NCBI GenBank assembly: GCA_021803035.1
Contig: JAJZME010000059.1
Coordinates: 62,001-126,000 of the forward strand
DNA: 64,000 bases
Origin: Acidobacteriota bacterium
Lineage (GTDB): Bacteria; Acidobacteriota; Terriglobia; Terriglobales; Acidobacteriaceae
Direction of reading: 5' to 3'
Position 1 is the stretch's first letter, and each line of letters opens with the position of its first letter. The notes beneath the pieces were generated by a model. The model ran no database searches. It saw only the letters and a list, made by a program, of their open reading frames with translations, and was not told the DNA's origin. Shown here one piece after another: positions 16,284 to 24,506 of the stretch. Made by a program: the position numbers and the translations under genes.

Positions 16284-17042
16284 ATGAAGGCTGCTGAACG
16301 GCAACTCCGAATCCGGCAGATGTTCGAGTCCAGGGATTTCATCGACCTGGAGACGCTGTGCCGCGAGCTTGATGCCTCGGAGTCAAGCGTGCGCCGCGAC
16401 CTCGACATTCTTGAAGAGGAAAAGGCGCTGCGCCGCGTCTACGGCGGCGCGGTCTCTCTTCAAACTCCGCCCAGCCGCGCCTTCGACTACGCGGCTGAAA
16501 GCGAGCATCTGAGCGACGAGAAAAATCGCATCGCCAGGCTCACCGCCGGCCTCATCGAAGACGGCCAGACCGTCATTCTCGACGGCGGATCGACCGTGGC
16601 CGCGGTGGCCGACGAACTGGCGTCGAAATCGCTGCACATCATCACCAACTCGCTTCCCATCGCCGAGCGCCTGGAATCGGTGCGCAACATCGAGCTGACG
16701 CTGACCGGCGGGTATCTCGATCCGCGCCGCCGCGTCATGCTGGGTCCGTTCTGCGAGCAGATGCTGGGCGCCCTGCGCGCCGACGCCGTCATTATGGGCA
16801 TCGGCGGAATCTCCGAGACGGGCTTCAGCAACAACAACACCCTGGTCGTCGGCTCGGAGCAGAAGATGATCGAAGCCGCCGACAAGGTCATCATCGTCGC
16901 CGATCGCACCAAGTTCGGCCGCGGCAGCATGTTCCCCATGGCCCCGCTCAGCGCCGCCAACATCGTCGTCACCGACCGCGATCTCGCACCCGAAAACCTG
17001 GCCATGCTCCGCGCCCACGGCATCGAAGTCTTCCTCGCCTGA
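16284..17042 (+). CDS. DeoR/GlpR-family transcriptional repressor
   Basis: 252 aa. An N-terminal DeoR helix-turn-helix (about residues 3-58, with SSVRRDLDILEEEKALRRVYGGAV) is followed by the sugar-phosphate sensor domain (DGGSTVAAVADEL, ITNSLPIAERL, LTLTGGYLDPRRR). Family members release DNA when a phosphorylated sugar binds. Last gene of the plus BMC operon (71 bp after the aldolase), so it likely represses the BMC genes in response to a sugar phosphate. Two regulators of different families (SorC and DeoR) thus bracket the adjoining sugar and BMC operons. Confidence 0.92.
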   Translation: MKAAERQLRIRQMFESRDFIDLETLCRELDASESSVRRDLDILEEEKALRRVYGGAVSLQTPPSRAFDYAAESEHLSDEKNRIARLTAGLIEDGQTVILDGGSTVAAVADELASKSLHIITNSLPIAERLESVRNIELTLTGGYLDPRRRVMLGPFCEQMLGALRADAVIMGIGGISETGFSNNNTLVVGSEQKMIEAADKVIIVADRTKFGRGSMFPMAPLSAANIVVTDRDLAPENLAMLRAHGIEVFLA

Positions 17043-17150
17043 CAGCTTCCACCGCATGCCCGGCTAAATTGCCCGGACCGGCACCGGCCATCGTCGCGCC
17101 TTCTCTGCGAAAATGGACCCATAAGCCTCATGCTGCGCAAAGGAGCTGGA

Positions 17151-17780
17151 ATGAAGGTCAACGAGCACGATGTTCTTCTCGTTGTCGATGTGCAGAACGA
17201 CTTCTGCCCCGGCGGCGCGCTGGCGGTTGCGGGCGGCGATGAAGTCGTGGCTCCCATTCATCGCGCGGCGTCGTGGTTCGAGCACATTGTGCTCACCCAG
17301 GACTGGCACCCGCACGACCACTCTTCATTCGCCCCGGAGCATCCGGGCCGGCAGCCCTTCGAGTCCATCCAGATGCCCTATGGCGCGCAAACCCTGTGGC
17401 CTGCGCACTGCGTGCAGGGCAGCAAGGGCGCCGAGTTTCACCCGACGCTGCATCTGCCGCAGGCGGAGCTGATTCTGCGCAAAGGCTTCCACCGCGATGT
17501 CGATTCCTACTCCGTGTTCTTTGAAAACGACCGCGTTACATCCACCGGACTGGCGGGCTATCTGCGCGAGCGCGGCCTGACGCGTGTCTTTCTGGCCGGC
17601 CTTGCCTACGATTACTGCGTCGCCTACTCGGCTCTGGACGCCCGGCGCCTCGGCCTGCCGGTGGTGGTGCTGCGCGACGCCTGCCGCGCCATCGACCTGG
17701 AAGGCTCGACAGCCAAGGCCGGCGCCGATTTCGTCCGGACCGGCGTCCAGATCATCGAAAGCGGACAAATCTGCGCATGA
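17151..17780 (+). CDS. pncA: Nicotinamidase (isochorismatase-like family)
   Basis: 209 aa from the ATG at 17151, preceded by AAGGAG with 5-base spacing; the in-frame ATG at 17130 lacks such a site. Hydrolyses nicotinamide to nicotinate in NAD salvage. The triad is visible: Asp in LVVDVQNDF, Lys in LRKGFH and Cys in AYDYCVAYSAL. The metal-binding stretch DWHPHDHSSF and the following WPAHCVQGSKGAEF are nicotinamidase-specific. Stands alone between the BMC regulator and the QueD-like gene. Confidence 0.93.
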   Translation: MKVNEHDVLLVVDVQNDFCPGGALAVAGGDEVVAPIHRAASWFEHIVLTQDWHPHDHSSFAPEHPGRQPFESIQMPYGAQTLWPAHCVQGSKGAEFHPTLHLPQAELILRKGFHRDVDSYSVFFENDRVTSTGLAGYLRERGLTRVFLAGLAYDYCVAYSALDARRLGLPVVVLRDACRAIDLEGSTAKAGADFVRTGVQIIESGQICA

Positions 17781-17927
17781 TTCCGGCCGGAGCGCAGCCG
17801 AACGCCGCGGACAAGGCGGTTTCGCCCATCCGGCCTCCGCGGCGCAGCCCCTATAGCCGCCGCGCTTCCGCAAATCGGTAAAATGAAGAGTGGGATTTAC
17901 TTCCCCAAAGGAACGAGCCAACAGCGT

Positions 17928-18305
17928 ATGTATGAAGTCACCGTGGATGCCGATTTTTCGTCCGGCCACTACCTGCGCAACTACCGTGGCAAGTGCGAGA
18001 ACCCGCACGGCCACAACTACAAGGTGCGCGTGACGCTGGCCGGAACGACGCTGGACGAGGCCGGCCTGCTGCTCGATTTCAAGCTGCTCAAGCAGGTGCT
18101 GCGCCCGGTCATCGAGCGCATCGATCACAGGATGCTCAACGACCTGGAACCCTTCACGGTGCTGAACCCCTCGGCCGAAAACCTGGCCAAATACTTCTAC
18201 GACGAGACCAGTGTGCAGCTTGACGGCATGACCGGCGGCCGTGTCCGCGTTAAAGATTGCACCATCTGGGAGACGGACACCACCACGGCCACTTACTACG
18301 AATAA
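17928..18305 (+). CDS. queD: 6-pyruvoyl-tetrahydropterin synthase / QueD family
   Basis: 125 aa from the ATG at 17928 (MYEVTVDADFSSGHYL), the usual family start; an ATG at 17883 would add 15 residues and has no visible ribosome site. Zinc ligands are His in SSGHYL and the two His of NPHGHNY; the catalytic Cys is in GKCENPHGHNY. QueD makes 6-carboxytetrahydropterin for queuosine/7-deazaguanine synthesis; PTPS enzymes act in pterin synthesis. The Cys and short length favour QueD. No other queuosine genes are in the window. Confidence 0.9.
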   Translation: MYEVTVDADFSSGHYLRNYRGKCENPHGHNYKVRVTLAGTTLDEAGLLLDFKLLKQVLRPVIERIDHRMLNDLEPFTVLNPSAENLAKYFYDETSVQLDGMTGGRVRVKDCTIWETDTTTATYYE

Positions 18306-18477
18306 TGATCGCCGCGTGCGGTCCGCCGCGCATTGACGAGCTTCTCTGACAGCGGGCTGGCGACAACAGGCGGCTTTCAGCGCTCAGCTTTTGGCTGCTG
18401 TGCCGGCGGCCTGCCCTTGCGGGAGCCACATGCGAAGGTTGAGGGCCTGCGCGCGCAGGCGAGGACGGAAAAACGTG

Positions 18478-18857
18478 CTGCAATGCGGGAAGTGCGGCCA
18501 TCCGGATCTGCGTTTTTGGCTGGAAACGAAATTACCGGCAAAAAATCCTGTGGAAAAGAAAATATTTTTGAGGGGGGTGGGTGCGTTCACGGGTCCGGGG
18601 CCTTGGGCTCGCGGAATGCGCTCGTGCCTCCCGGAGCGACAACCGGGTTGCCCGCGATGGCAAGTGGCACTGAGCGGGCTGGCGGAAGCTTCCGCTGAAG
18701 CAGGAGGGATTGGCTCAGTCATGCTTGTGTCCTTTCCAGGGAGATGTTTGGAACTGTTGATGTTTCTATTCTGCGCGACGGAGGGGAAATTATCTGCAAC
18801 GGTAAGCTGATGAATGCGCAGAGGTTGGACCACACAGGGCTTGACAGCTCCTGGGGG
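18478..18857 (+). repeat. Dispersed intergenic repeat, copy A
   Basis: The 827-bp gap 18306-19132 holds no convincing gene. It contains a repeat also found at 33608-33850 (same strand) and 61528-61826 (opposite strand). Shared blocks are a TGCGTTTTT..GGAAA..GAAATTA segment, a GTGGAAAAGAAAATATTTT segment followed by a G-run and GGGT, and further on a TTCTGCGCG..GAAATTATCTGCAA segment and CAGGGCTTGAC. The motif GAAATTATCTGCAAA occurs twice within each copy, in variant forms. Function unknown. Confidence 0.75.
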
Positions 18858-18879
18858 ACGCCTCAAGATGAGGCGTTTT
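18858..18879 (+). terminator. Rho-independent terminator-like hairpin at the end of repeat copy A
   Basis: ACGCCTCA-AGA-TGAGGCGT is a perfect 8-bp stem with a 3-base loop followed by TTTTC. It lies 550 bp beyond the QueD stop and directly after the repeat, so it may end a transcript made from the repeat itself or a long readthrough. Confidence 0.6.
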
Positions 18880-19132
18880 CGGTTTCTCCGAGCGGACCAG
18901 TGCCGGCCAGCAGGCCGCGGGAATGGCGAAGCGGTTGCAGGGTGGGCTGCCAGGGTTGGGTAACCTCTTTACTTGAAAAGCAACTTTCTGTTGGGTGCTG
19001 AAAGATTCAGATAGCGCAACCGCAAGCGGAATTTTTAAGATATGCAGCAGCAGCTTGTCTCGACTCTGGGGCCGCTGCGGTTGCGGTCAGTGTGATTGCG
19101 CAATATGCTCGACCACGAAAACGGAGGCAACC

Positions 19133-19669
19133 GTGAAGCGGTTTACTTTTGTTGTGTTCCTCGGAGCATTGCTGTTCTCGTTCGCGCCGGCGGCTCAGGC
19201 AAAAGGAGTCAAGGCAGACGCCTACTTCGGCTATAGCCGCGTTGGCGCCAATATGTACGCTGTTAATACCCCCGGCATGAATGGATGGCAGCTTGCGGTA
19301 GATGTCAGGCCGATTCGATTGGTTGGCATTGAGGGTGACATTTCGCATTACAGCCAGAATGTTCAAGGTTTTTCTCAGCAGGTGCTGCTGGTCATGGCTG
19401 GACCACGTGTCACTGTCGGCGCCAAGGGTTTCGACGTCTTTGTGCATAGTCTCTGGGGAGTTGCCCATGAGAACGCCAAACTCACCAGCTTCTCCGGGGT
19501 GGGTTACGACGCTCTCAGCTACGCACTCGGCGGCGGGGGAGACATTCCCATAGCCTTCGGGCTCAAGCTGCGCGCAACAGCGGATTACCTGGGCAACGGC
19601 AGGGCGCAGTCGTCCCAATATTCTCGTTCGCACTTTAGTGCCGGCGTGGGCTTGGCCTATTACTTCTAG
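19133..19669 (+). CDS. Outer-membrane beta-barrel protein (OmpA-like barrel)
   Basis: 178 aa from the GTG at 19133, which has GGAGG five bases upstream. A Sec signal peptide (MKRFTFVVFLGALLFSFAPAAQA, cleavage before KG) is followed by alternating strands (DAYFGYSRVGAN, VGIEGDISHYSQN, GLKLRATADYLG) and a C-terminal aromatic YYF, typical of an eight-stranded barrel inserted by the BAM complex. No peptidoglycan-binding domain follows. Specific function unknown; such proteins are numerous in acidobacteria. Confidence 0.8.
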   Translation: MKRFTFVVFLGALLFSFAPAAQAKGVKADAYFGYSRVGANMYAVNTPGMNGWQLAVDVRPIRLVGIEGDISHYSQNVQGFSQQVLLVMAGPRVTVGAKGFDVFVHSLWGVAHENAKLTSFSGVGYDALSYALGGGGDIPIAFGLKLRATADYLGNGRAQSSQYSRSHFSAGVGLAYYF

Positions 19670-19830
19670 CTGTGCCACGCTCTCCAGCGGAGAGCGACTT
19701 TCCGGCACCTCGGGAATCTTGAAGTGACCGAGCCAGGAATTGCGCTCAAGCAGTCCGCAGGATAGGCCGAACTGCCCAAGAACGGCACCGGCAGCAGGTT
19801 TGGCGCGAAATTCGCGCAAGAAACCACACT

Positions 19831-19850
19831 CCCATCAGGCCACTGATGGG
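19831..19850. terminator. Hairpin between convergent genes
   Basis: CCCATCA-GGCCAC-TGATGGG is a perfect 7-bp stem in the gap between the convergent barrel gene and the secreted-protein gene. There is no T-tract, so terminator activity is uncertain. Confidence 0.3.
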
Positions 19851-19926
19851 ATGGCTCCATTCGCGCCCTTCAAAACAGGACTTTCAGCACGGGCTGCCAG
19901 GGATCGCGCCGGAGGCCGGAGTTTCC

Positions 19927-20580
19927 TTAATGCGTCTGCTTTGATTGGGCCTGGAGGTACTTGTCGAAAGGGACCTGGAAGGAAAACAGATCCTGGCCGT
20001 CGGCGTTGCGGATCTCGCTCACGTACAGGTGCGCGCCCCGCAGCGGATCCTGGATCCCGGAGACATCGTAGAACAGGAAGCCCGCCTGCGTGCTGTGCGG
20101 GTTCACCACCAGCGACTGGTACTCAAATGTATTGAAGTCCTGTTTGATCTTCTGGTAATAGTTCTTGTGTCGGAAATGAATCCCCGGGATGGGGCTGGGA
20201 GTGGGGATGCTTTGATCGAGTCCAGTCTGCGGCATTCTCCGCTGCACGTCTTCCGGTTCCGCGGCCTGAATCAAACCGCCTGATGCGGTCTGGAAGAGAA
20301 TGCGCGCATGGCTCAACGAGATGGGCCGGTTGCCCATGTTGGTAATCGTGAGCAGCACGGGCATGAAGCCGTATTTAAGGTAGTCCACGCGGAAGATCGA
20401 ATCCATCCGCTTTGTGTCATAGGGCTCGGCGGCAATGGCAACCTGCTCTTTGGCATGCACGTCTACGGCGGCATAGGACTGGGCCGGCCGCACTGGCGGG
20501 AGTTTATGATCGCGGGCCTCTGCGGGCAGGGTCGCCAGCAACACAAGTGAAATTACGGAAATTACACTCAATCGTCTCAT
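19927..20580 (-). CDS. Secreted or periplasmic protein of unknown function
   Basis: 217 aa from the ATG at 20580 (MRRLSVISVISLVLLATLPAEA, a Sec signal peptide). The mature part is a single beta-rich region with LTITNMGNRPISLSHARILF, reminiscent of an immunoglobulin-like fold. A DUF-type domain is likely but I do not recognise it. It is divergent from waaA, with 56 bp between their starts. No catalytic motif seen. Confidence 0.75.
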   Translation of the reverse strand: MRRLSVISVISLVLLATLPAEARDHKLPPVRPAQSYAAVDVHAKEQVAIAAEPYDTKRMDSIFRVDYLKYGFMPVLLTITNMGNRPISLSHARILFQTASGGLIQAAEPEDVQRRMPQTGLDQSIPTPSPIPGIHFRHKNYYQKIKQDFNTFEYQSLVVNPHSTQAGFLFYDVSGIQDPLRGAHLYVSEIRNADGQDLFSFQVPFDKYLQAQSKQTH

Positions 20581-20636
20581 CGTGCCCGACTGTATCATTT
20601 TAGGATTAGACACCGGAAAGCCGGATTCGGTCACAC

Positions 20637-21995
20637 ATGGTCCTGTTTTTCTATAATCTGGCCCTGCTGGCGGCGCTTGTGGCCGGTGCGCCGTGGTGGC
20701 TGTGGCGCATGGCCACGACCCATAAGTACCGCGCGGGCCTGGCGGAACGCCTGGGCTTTGTGCGCCTGGGGCGGGAGCGGCGCGCGGGCGGCGATTCCCT
20801 GCCCTTTGCGCGTCCCGTCATCTGGCTGCACGCCGTCTCGGTGGGCGAGGTGCTGGCGGTGGGCCGCCTGATCGCCGAGCTGGACCGCGACCTGCCGGAT
20901 TTTCAAGTGCTTATCTCCACCACCACGCGCACCGGCCAGGATCTGGCCCGCAGCCGTTTCGGCGCCGAGCGCGTCTTTTATTGTCCGCTCGACCTGCCCT
21001 GGGCCGTCCGTGCCTACCTCAACGGCCTCCAGCCGAGCTTGCTGGTTCTGACGGAGACCGAGTTCTGGCCCAATCTGCTGCGCGGCTGCATTCGCCGCCG
21101 CATCCCGGTGGCTGTGGTCAACGCCCGCATCTCCGACCGCTCCTGGCCCCGCTACCGGCGCCTGCGCTGGTTCTGGCGGCCCTTGCTGAGCGGGCTGGAA
21201 CAGGTGCTGGCGCAGAGCGAGACCGATGCGGAACGGTTCCGCGCCCTCGGCTGTGCACCCGACCGCGTCCTGGTCGCCGGCAATCTCAAGTTCGACGTGC
21301 GCGCGGCCGGGGAGTCGGAAGCCACACGCCAACTCAAGACTCTCGCCGGCGACCTGCGCCTCCTCGTTGCCGGCAGCACCCTGGAAGGCGAAGAATCGGC
21401 TCTTCTGGAAGCATGGCCGCGGCTGCTGCAGGCCGATCCGCGGCTTGTTCTGGTACTGGCGCCCCGCCATCCCGAGCGCTTTGCCGCCGTGGCCGCGCTC
21501 GTGCAGCGCTCCGGCATTCCCTGGGTCCGGCGCTCTGACTGGAAGGCGGAAGCACCCCGGCAGATCCTTGTTCCTGGTCAGATCGTCCTTCTGGACACGA
21601 TCGGCGAGCTGGCCTCGGTCTATTCGCTGGCCGCGGTTGCGTTTATCGGCGGCAGCCTGATTCCGGCGGGCGGCCACAACCCGCTGGAGCCGGCGCAATT
21701 CGGCGTTCCCATTGTCATGGGGCCACATTACGCCAACTTCCGCGCCATCACGGAAGAGTTGCTGGCCTCAAATGCTCTGCGCATCGCAGCCAAAGAAGGC
21801 CTGGGCGCGGCCCTCCTCGATCTGCTGGATAACCGCCCGGCCGCCGCGGCCATGGGCCAACGCTCCCTTCAGGTCTTCGCGCAGCAAGCCGGCGCGACCG
21901 GCCGTTGCATCCACGCGCTGCGCGAGTTGCTCGCTGCCGCTCAGCCTCAAGGACAGGCGGGACAGAGACAGCCTGGTCAGGAACTGCCGGTATGA
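20637..21995 (+). CDS. waaA: 3-deoxy-D-manno-octulosonic acid (Kdo) transferase
   Basis: 452 aa GT30 glycosyltransferase that adds Kdo to lipid A precursor at the inner membrane. One N-terminal membrane anchor (residues about 2-22) is followed by the Kdo transferase N-domain with WLHAVSVGEVLAV (the Glu of SVGE is the catalytic base in the family) and the GT-B C-domain with FIGGSLIPAGGHNPLEPA. The 3' end overlaps lpxK by four bases (ATGA), giving a lipid A/core operon. Complete and of normal length, so this organism makes lipopolysaccharide. Confidence 0.95.
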   Translation: MVLFFYNLALLAALVAGAPWWLWRMATTHKYRAGLAERLGFVRLGRERRAGGDSLPFARPVIWLHAVSVGEVLAVGRLIAELDRDLPDFQVLISTTTRTGQDLARSRFGAERVFYCPLDLPWAVRAYLNGLQPSLLVLTETEFWPNLLRGCIRRRIPVAVVNARISDRSWPRYRRLRWFWRPLLSGLEQVLAQSETDAERFRALGCAPDRVLVAGNLKFDVRAAGESEATRQLKTLAGDLRLLVAGSTLEGEESALLEAWPRLLQADPRLVLVLAPRHPERFAAVAALVQRSGIPWVRRSDWKAEAPRQILVPGQIVLLDTIGELASVYSLAAVAFIGGSLIPAGGHNPLEPAQFGVPIVMGPHYANFRAITEELLASNALRIAAKEGLGAALLDLLDNRPAAAAMGQRSLQVFAQQAGATGRCIHALRELLAAAQPQGQAGQRQPGQELPV

Positions 21996-23002
21996 GCCAA
22001 GTTTATCCCGCCCGCCGTTTGCTGCTGCCGCTGACGCCGCTCTATCGCGGCGCTCTGGCGCTGCGCGAGCTGCTTCTCTTCACCGGATTCGAACGCAAGC
22101 GCCGTTTGAGCTTCCCTGTCATCAGCGTCGGCAGCCTGTCAGCCGGCGGCGCCGGCAAAACGCCGCTCACCATTGCTCTGGCGCGGGCCCTCACGCGCCG
22201 CGACCGGCGCATCGATGTGCTTTCGCGCGGCTACGCCCGCCGCAGCGATCTGGTGGGGCACGTGGATCCCGGCGGGGTGGCCGAGGATTACGGCGACGAG
22301 CCGATGCTTATTGCGCGCGAGGCCGGCGTTCCCGTTTATGTTGGCCGGCGGCGCTATGAGGCCGGCCTGCTGGCAGAGATGGACAGCACCACCAGCCTTG
22401 CCGTTCACCTGCTGGACGACGGCTTTCAGCATCGCCAGCTTTACCGCAATGTTGACATCCTGCTGGTCGATCGCCATGACTGGCAGGCGGATCACCTGCT
22501 GCCCGCGGGCAATCTCCGCGAGCCCCGCTCGGCCATTCGCCGCGCCACCATCGTGGTCATTCCCGCCGACGGGGAAGCTCCCGGGCTGGAATCCGATCTC
22601 CGCTCCTGGGGCTGGGAGGGTCCTGTCTGGCGCGTGCGCCGGCGCCTCGATATCCCGGAAATTGACGGTCCGGTGGCGGCGTTCTGCGGCATTGGCCGCC
22701 CGGCCCAGTTCTTCGAGGGCCTGGAATCCGCCGGCCTGCAACTGGCCGCCCGGCTTCCGTTCCCCGATCACTACCCCTACACGGACCGCGACATCGCCCG
22801 GCTGATCGCCAGTGCGCAGCACGCCGGGGCCGCGGCCCTCATCACGACGGGAAAAGACCGTGTGCGCATGGGCAGGCTCGCCGAGTCCTTTCCGGATTTC
22901 CTTCCTCTGGCGACCGCCGGCCTGCGCATGGAAATTGAGGATGAGGATGCGGCAATGGCCTTTCTCATCTCCTGCCTCTGGACTGAGCCAATTCGCGCCT
23001 GA
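21992..23002 (+). CDS. lpxK: Tetraacyldisaccharide 4'-kinase
   Basis: 336 aa from the ATG at 21992 overlapping the waaA stop. LpxK phosphorylates the 4' position of the lipid A disaccharide at the inner membrane. Visible signs: a membrane-proximal N-terminal helix, the P-loop SLSAGGAGKTPLT (residues about 50-62), RGYARRS, and the Walker-B-like HLLDDGFQHRQL. The C-terminal domain has ALITTGKDRVRM. Translational coupling with waaA is expected. Confidence 0.95.
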   Translation: MSQVYPARRLLLPLTPLYRGALALRELLLFTGFERKRRLSFPVISVGSLSAGGAGKTPLTIALARALTRRDRRIDVLSRGYARRSDLVGHVDPGGVAEDYGDEPMLIAREAGVPVYVGRRRYEAGLLAEMDSTTSLAVHLLDDGFQHRQLYRNVDILLVDRHDWQADHLLPAGNLREPRSAIRRATIVVIPADGEAPGLESDLRSWGWEGPVWRVRRRLDIPEIDGPVAAFCGIGRPAQFFEGLESAGLQLAARLPFPDHYPYTDRDIARLIASAQHAGAAALITTGKDRVRMGRLAESFPDFLPLATAGLRMEIEDEDAAMAFLISCLWTEPIRA

Positions 23003-23041
23003 CGCCGGCCCTGGGGACGGTCCAGTGACGCGATCAGGCCA

Positions 23042-24250
23042 CTACACTTTTACAAAAATTCTCCTGCGATAGAGCATCCACACGGGGATGAAGCAAACCA
23101 GGGTATAGGTGGCGGAAAAAGCAAACGCCCTCCAGCCGGGATCGTGAATGCGCATGAAAACGTGGATATGAACCCATATCTCCGGGTTGGAGCGAACCCT
23201 GCCGTCAGTAAAGCGAATCAGGCCCAGCGCCCCCGGCAGCAGCTCGCTGGTCATGTACGCCACAATTGCGTTCGACCCGAAGACCAGCCACGGCCAGATT
23301 GACGCTTTTCCCCACCCCTCCCGGCACCAGCCCCTCTGCTCCACCGCCCAGAAGGCCAGCGCGAGCAACGCCAGCGACCAGCCGGCCGCCACCAGGACAT
23401 AAGAACTCGTCCACATCTGCTTGTTCAGCGGAAACCAGGCCGACCAGAGATACCCCGCAGCCAGGCACGCCGCCGCGCCCGCCGCCAGCCCCATGGTTTT
23501 GGCGGACGCGCTCTTTTGCCGGCGCAGCCAGAGTCCGGCAAGCAGCCCGATCAGCGTCGTGCCCACCGCGGGAAGATTGCTCAACAGCCCTTCCGGATCA
23601 CGCGCGTCATAGAGCGGCCGATCCTCATAAAGGTGGCCAGGCAACAGTTGCCGGTCAACCCACGCCACAATGTTCTGGTTCCGGTCGAGAAAGGGAATGT
23701 CGCGTCCAGGCACGCCTGCTCCCGGCACCGGAACCCAGCGCACCAGCACCCAATAGCCCACCAGCACCGCAGCCAGCAGCGCCACCTTGGTCCACAGACG
23801 CCGGTCGAGCAGATAAAGCAGCCCCACGATCAGATAGCAGACAGCGATCCGCTGCAAGACGCCATACACGCGAAAGTGCGCCAGCCTGAAGTAAGGGAAT
23901 CCATTGGTCAGAAGCCCCAGCCCGAACAACACCGCAGCGCGCCTTACCGTGTGCCAGGCAAGCTGCCTGCGCGTGTCTCCGCGCGCCAGCCGCGCCTCCA
24001 CGGAAAACACAATCGAAGCACCCACAACAAACAGGAATGCAGGAAAAACCAGATCTGTCGCGGTGCATCCGTTCCATGCGGCGTGTTGCATCTGCGTCCA
24101 CGCGCCCGGACCGCCGGGATCGTTCACCATGATCATGAACGCAATGGTGACGCCCCGCAGCACATCCAGCGAGAGCAGGCGCCTGGTGAATGCCGGCGCT
24201 GCATCCGGATGCTGCGCGGACATGGCGGTCAAGCTGGGGTTGGCCATCAA
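23042..24250 (-). CDS. NagX-like membrane acyltransferase (heparan-alpha-glucosaminide N-acetyltransferase family)
   Basis: 402 aa, about ten membrane helices. The N-terminal RRLLSLDVLRGVTIAFMIMVNDPG and FPAFLFVVGASI segments are the hallmarks of the YeiB/NagX/HGSNAT family, which transfers acyl groups to sugars across the inner membrane. Members with this start are usually linked to amino-sugar or cell-wall sugar use, but neighbours here (lpxK and an OPT transporter) give no firm clue. Convergent with lpxK. Confidence 0.82.
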   Translation of the reverse strand: MMANPSLTAMSAQHPDAAPAFTRRLLSLDVLRGVTIAFMIMVNDPGGPGAWTQMQHAAWNGCTATDLVFPAFLFVVGASIVFSVEARLARGDTRRQLAWHTVRRAAVLFGLGLLTNGFPYFRLAHFRVYGVLQRIAVCYLIVGLLYLLDRRLWTKVALLAAVLVGYWVLVRWVPVPGAGVPGRDIPFLDRNQNIVAWVDRQLLPGHLYEDRPLYDARDPEGLLSNLPAVGTTLIGLLAGLWLRRQKSASAKTMGLAAGAAACLAAGYLWSAWFPLNKQMWTSSYVLVAAGWSLALLALAFWAVEQRGWCREGWGKASIWPWLVFGSNAIVAYMTSELLPGALGLIRFTDGRVRSNPEIWVHIHVFMRIHDPGWRAFAFSATYTLVCFIPVWMLYRRRIFVKV

Positions 24251-24506
24251 TCTTCTCCGCCCGGATCAACAGAAGTGTTGCCAACCACCCTACGCGTATT
24301 GAGCCGGCTTTGCCAAGTGCGGCCTCAGGCGCAAAAAGCCCAGACCCTGTTCCTGGTCACTCCCGCGATCATCCGCGATCCGCCCCCGCACCGCGCCAGC
24401 CGGTCCGCTGGACCGGCCCCATTGTGCGCCCAAAGCCCTTCGCTGCTACACTCGCCCTTCAGAGAAATTCCGCAAGAATCGCCTTGTGTTAGCCCGGAGC
24501 CAACGG

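Noticed and set aside
18391-18866. Frames of 139-160 codons on both strands in the gap after queD
   Set aside because: They lie in the dispersed repeat and its flank and have no signal or domain. Only a short segment is conserved in copy C, treated as a finding instead of a gene.
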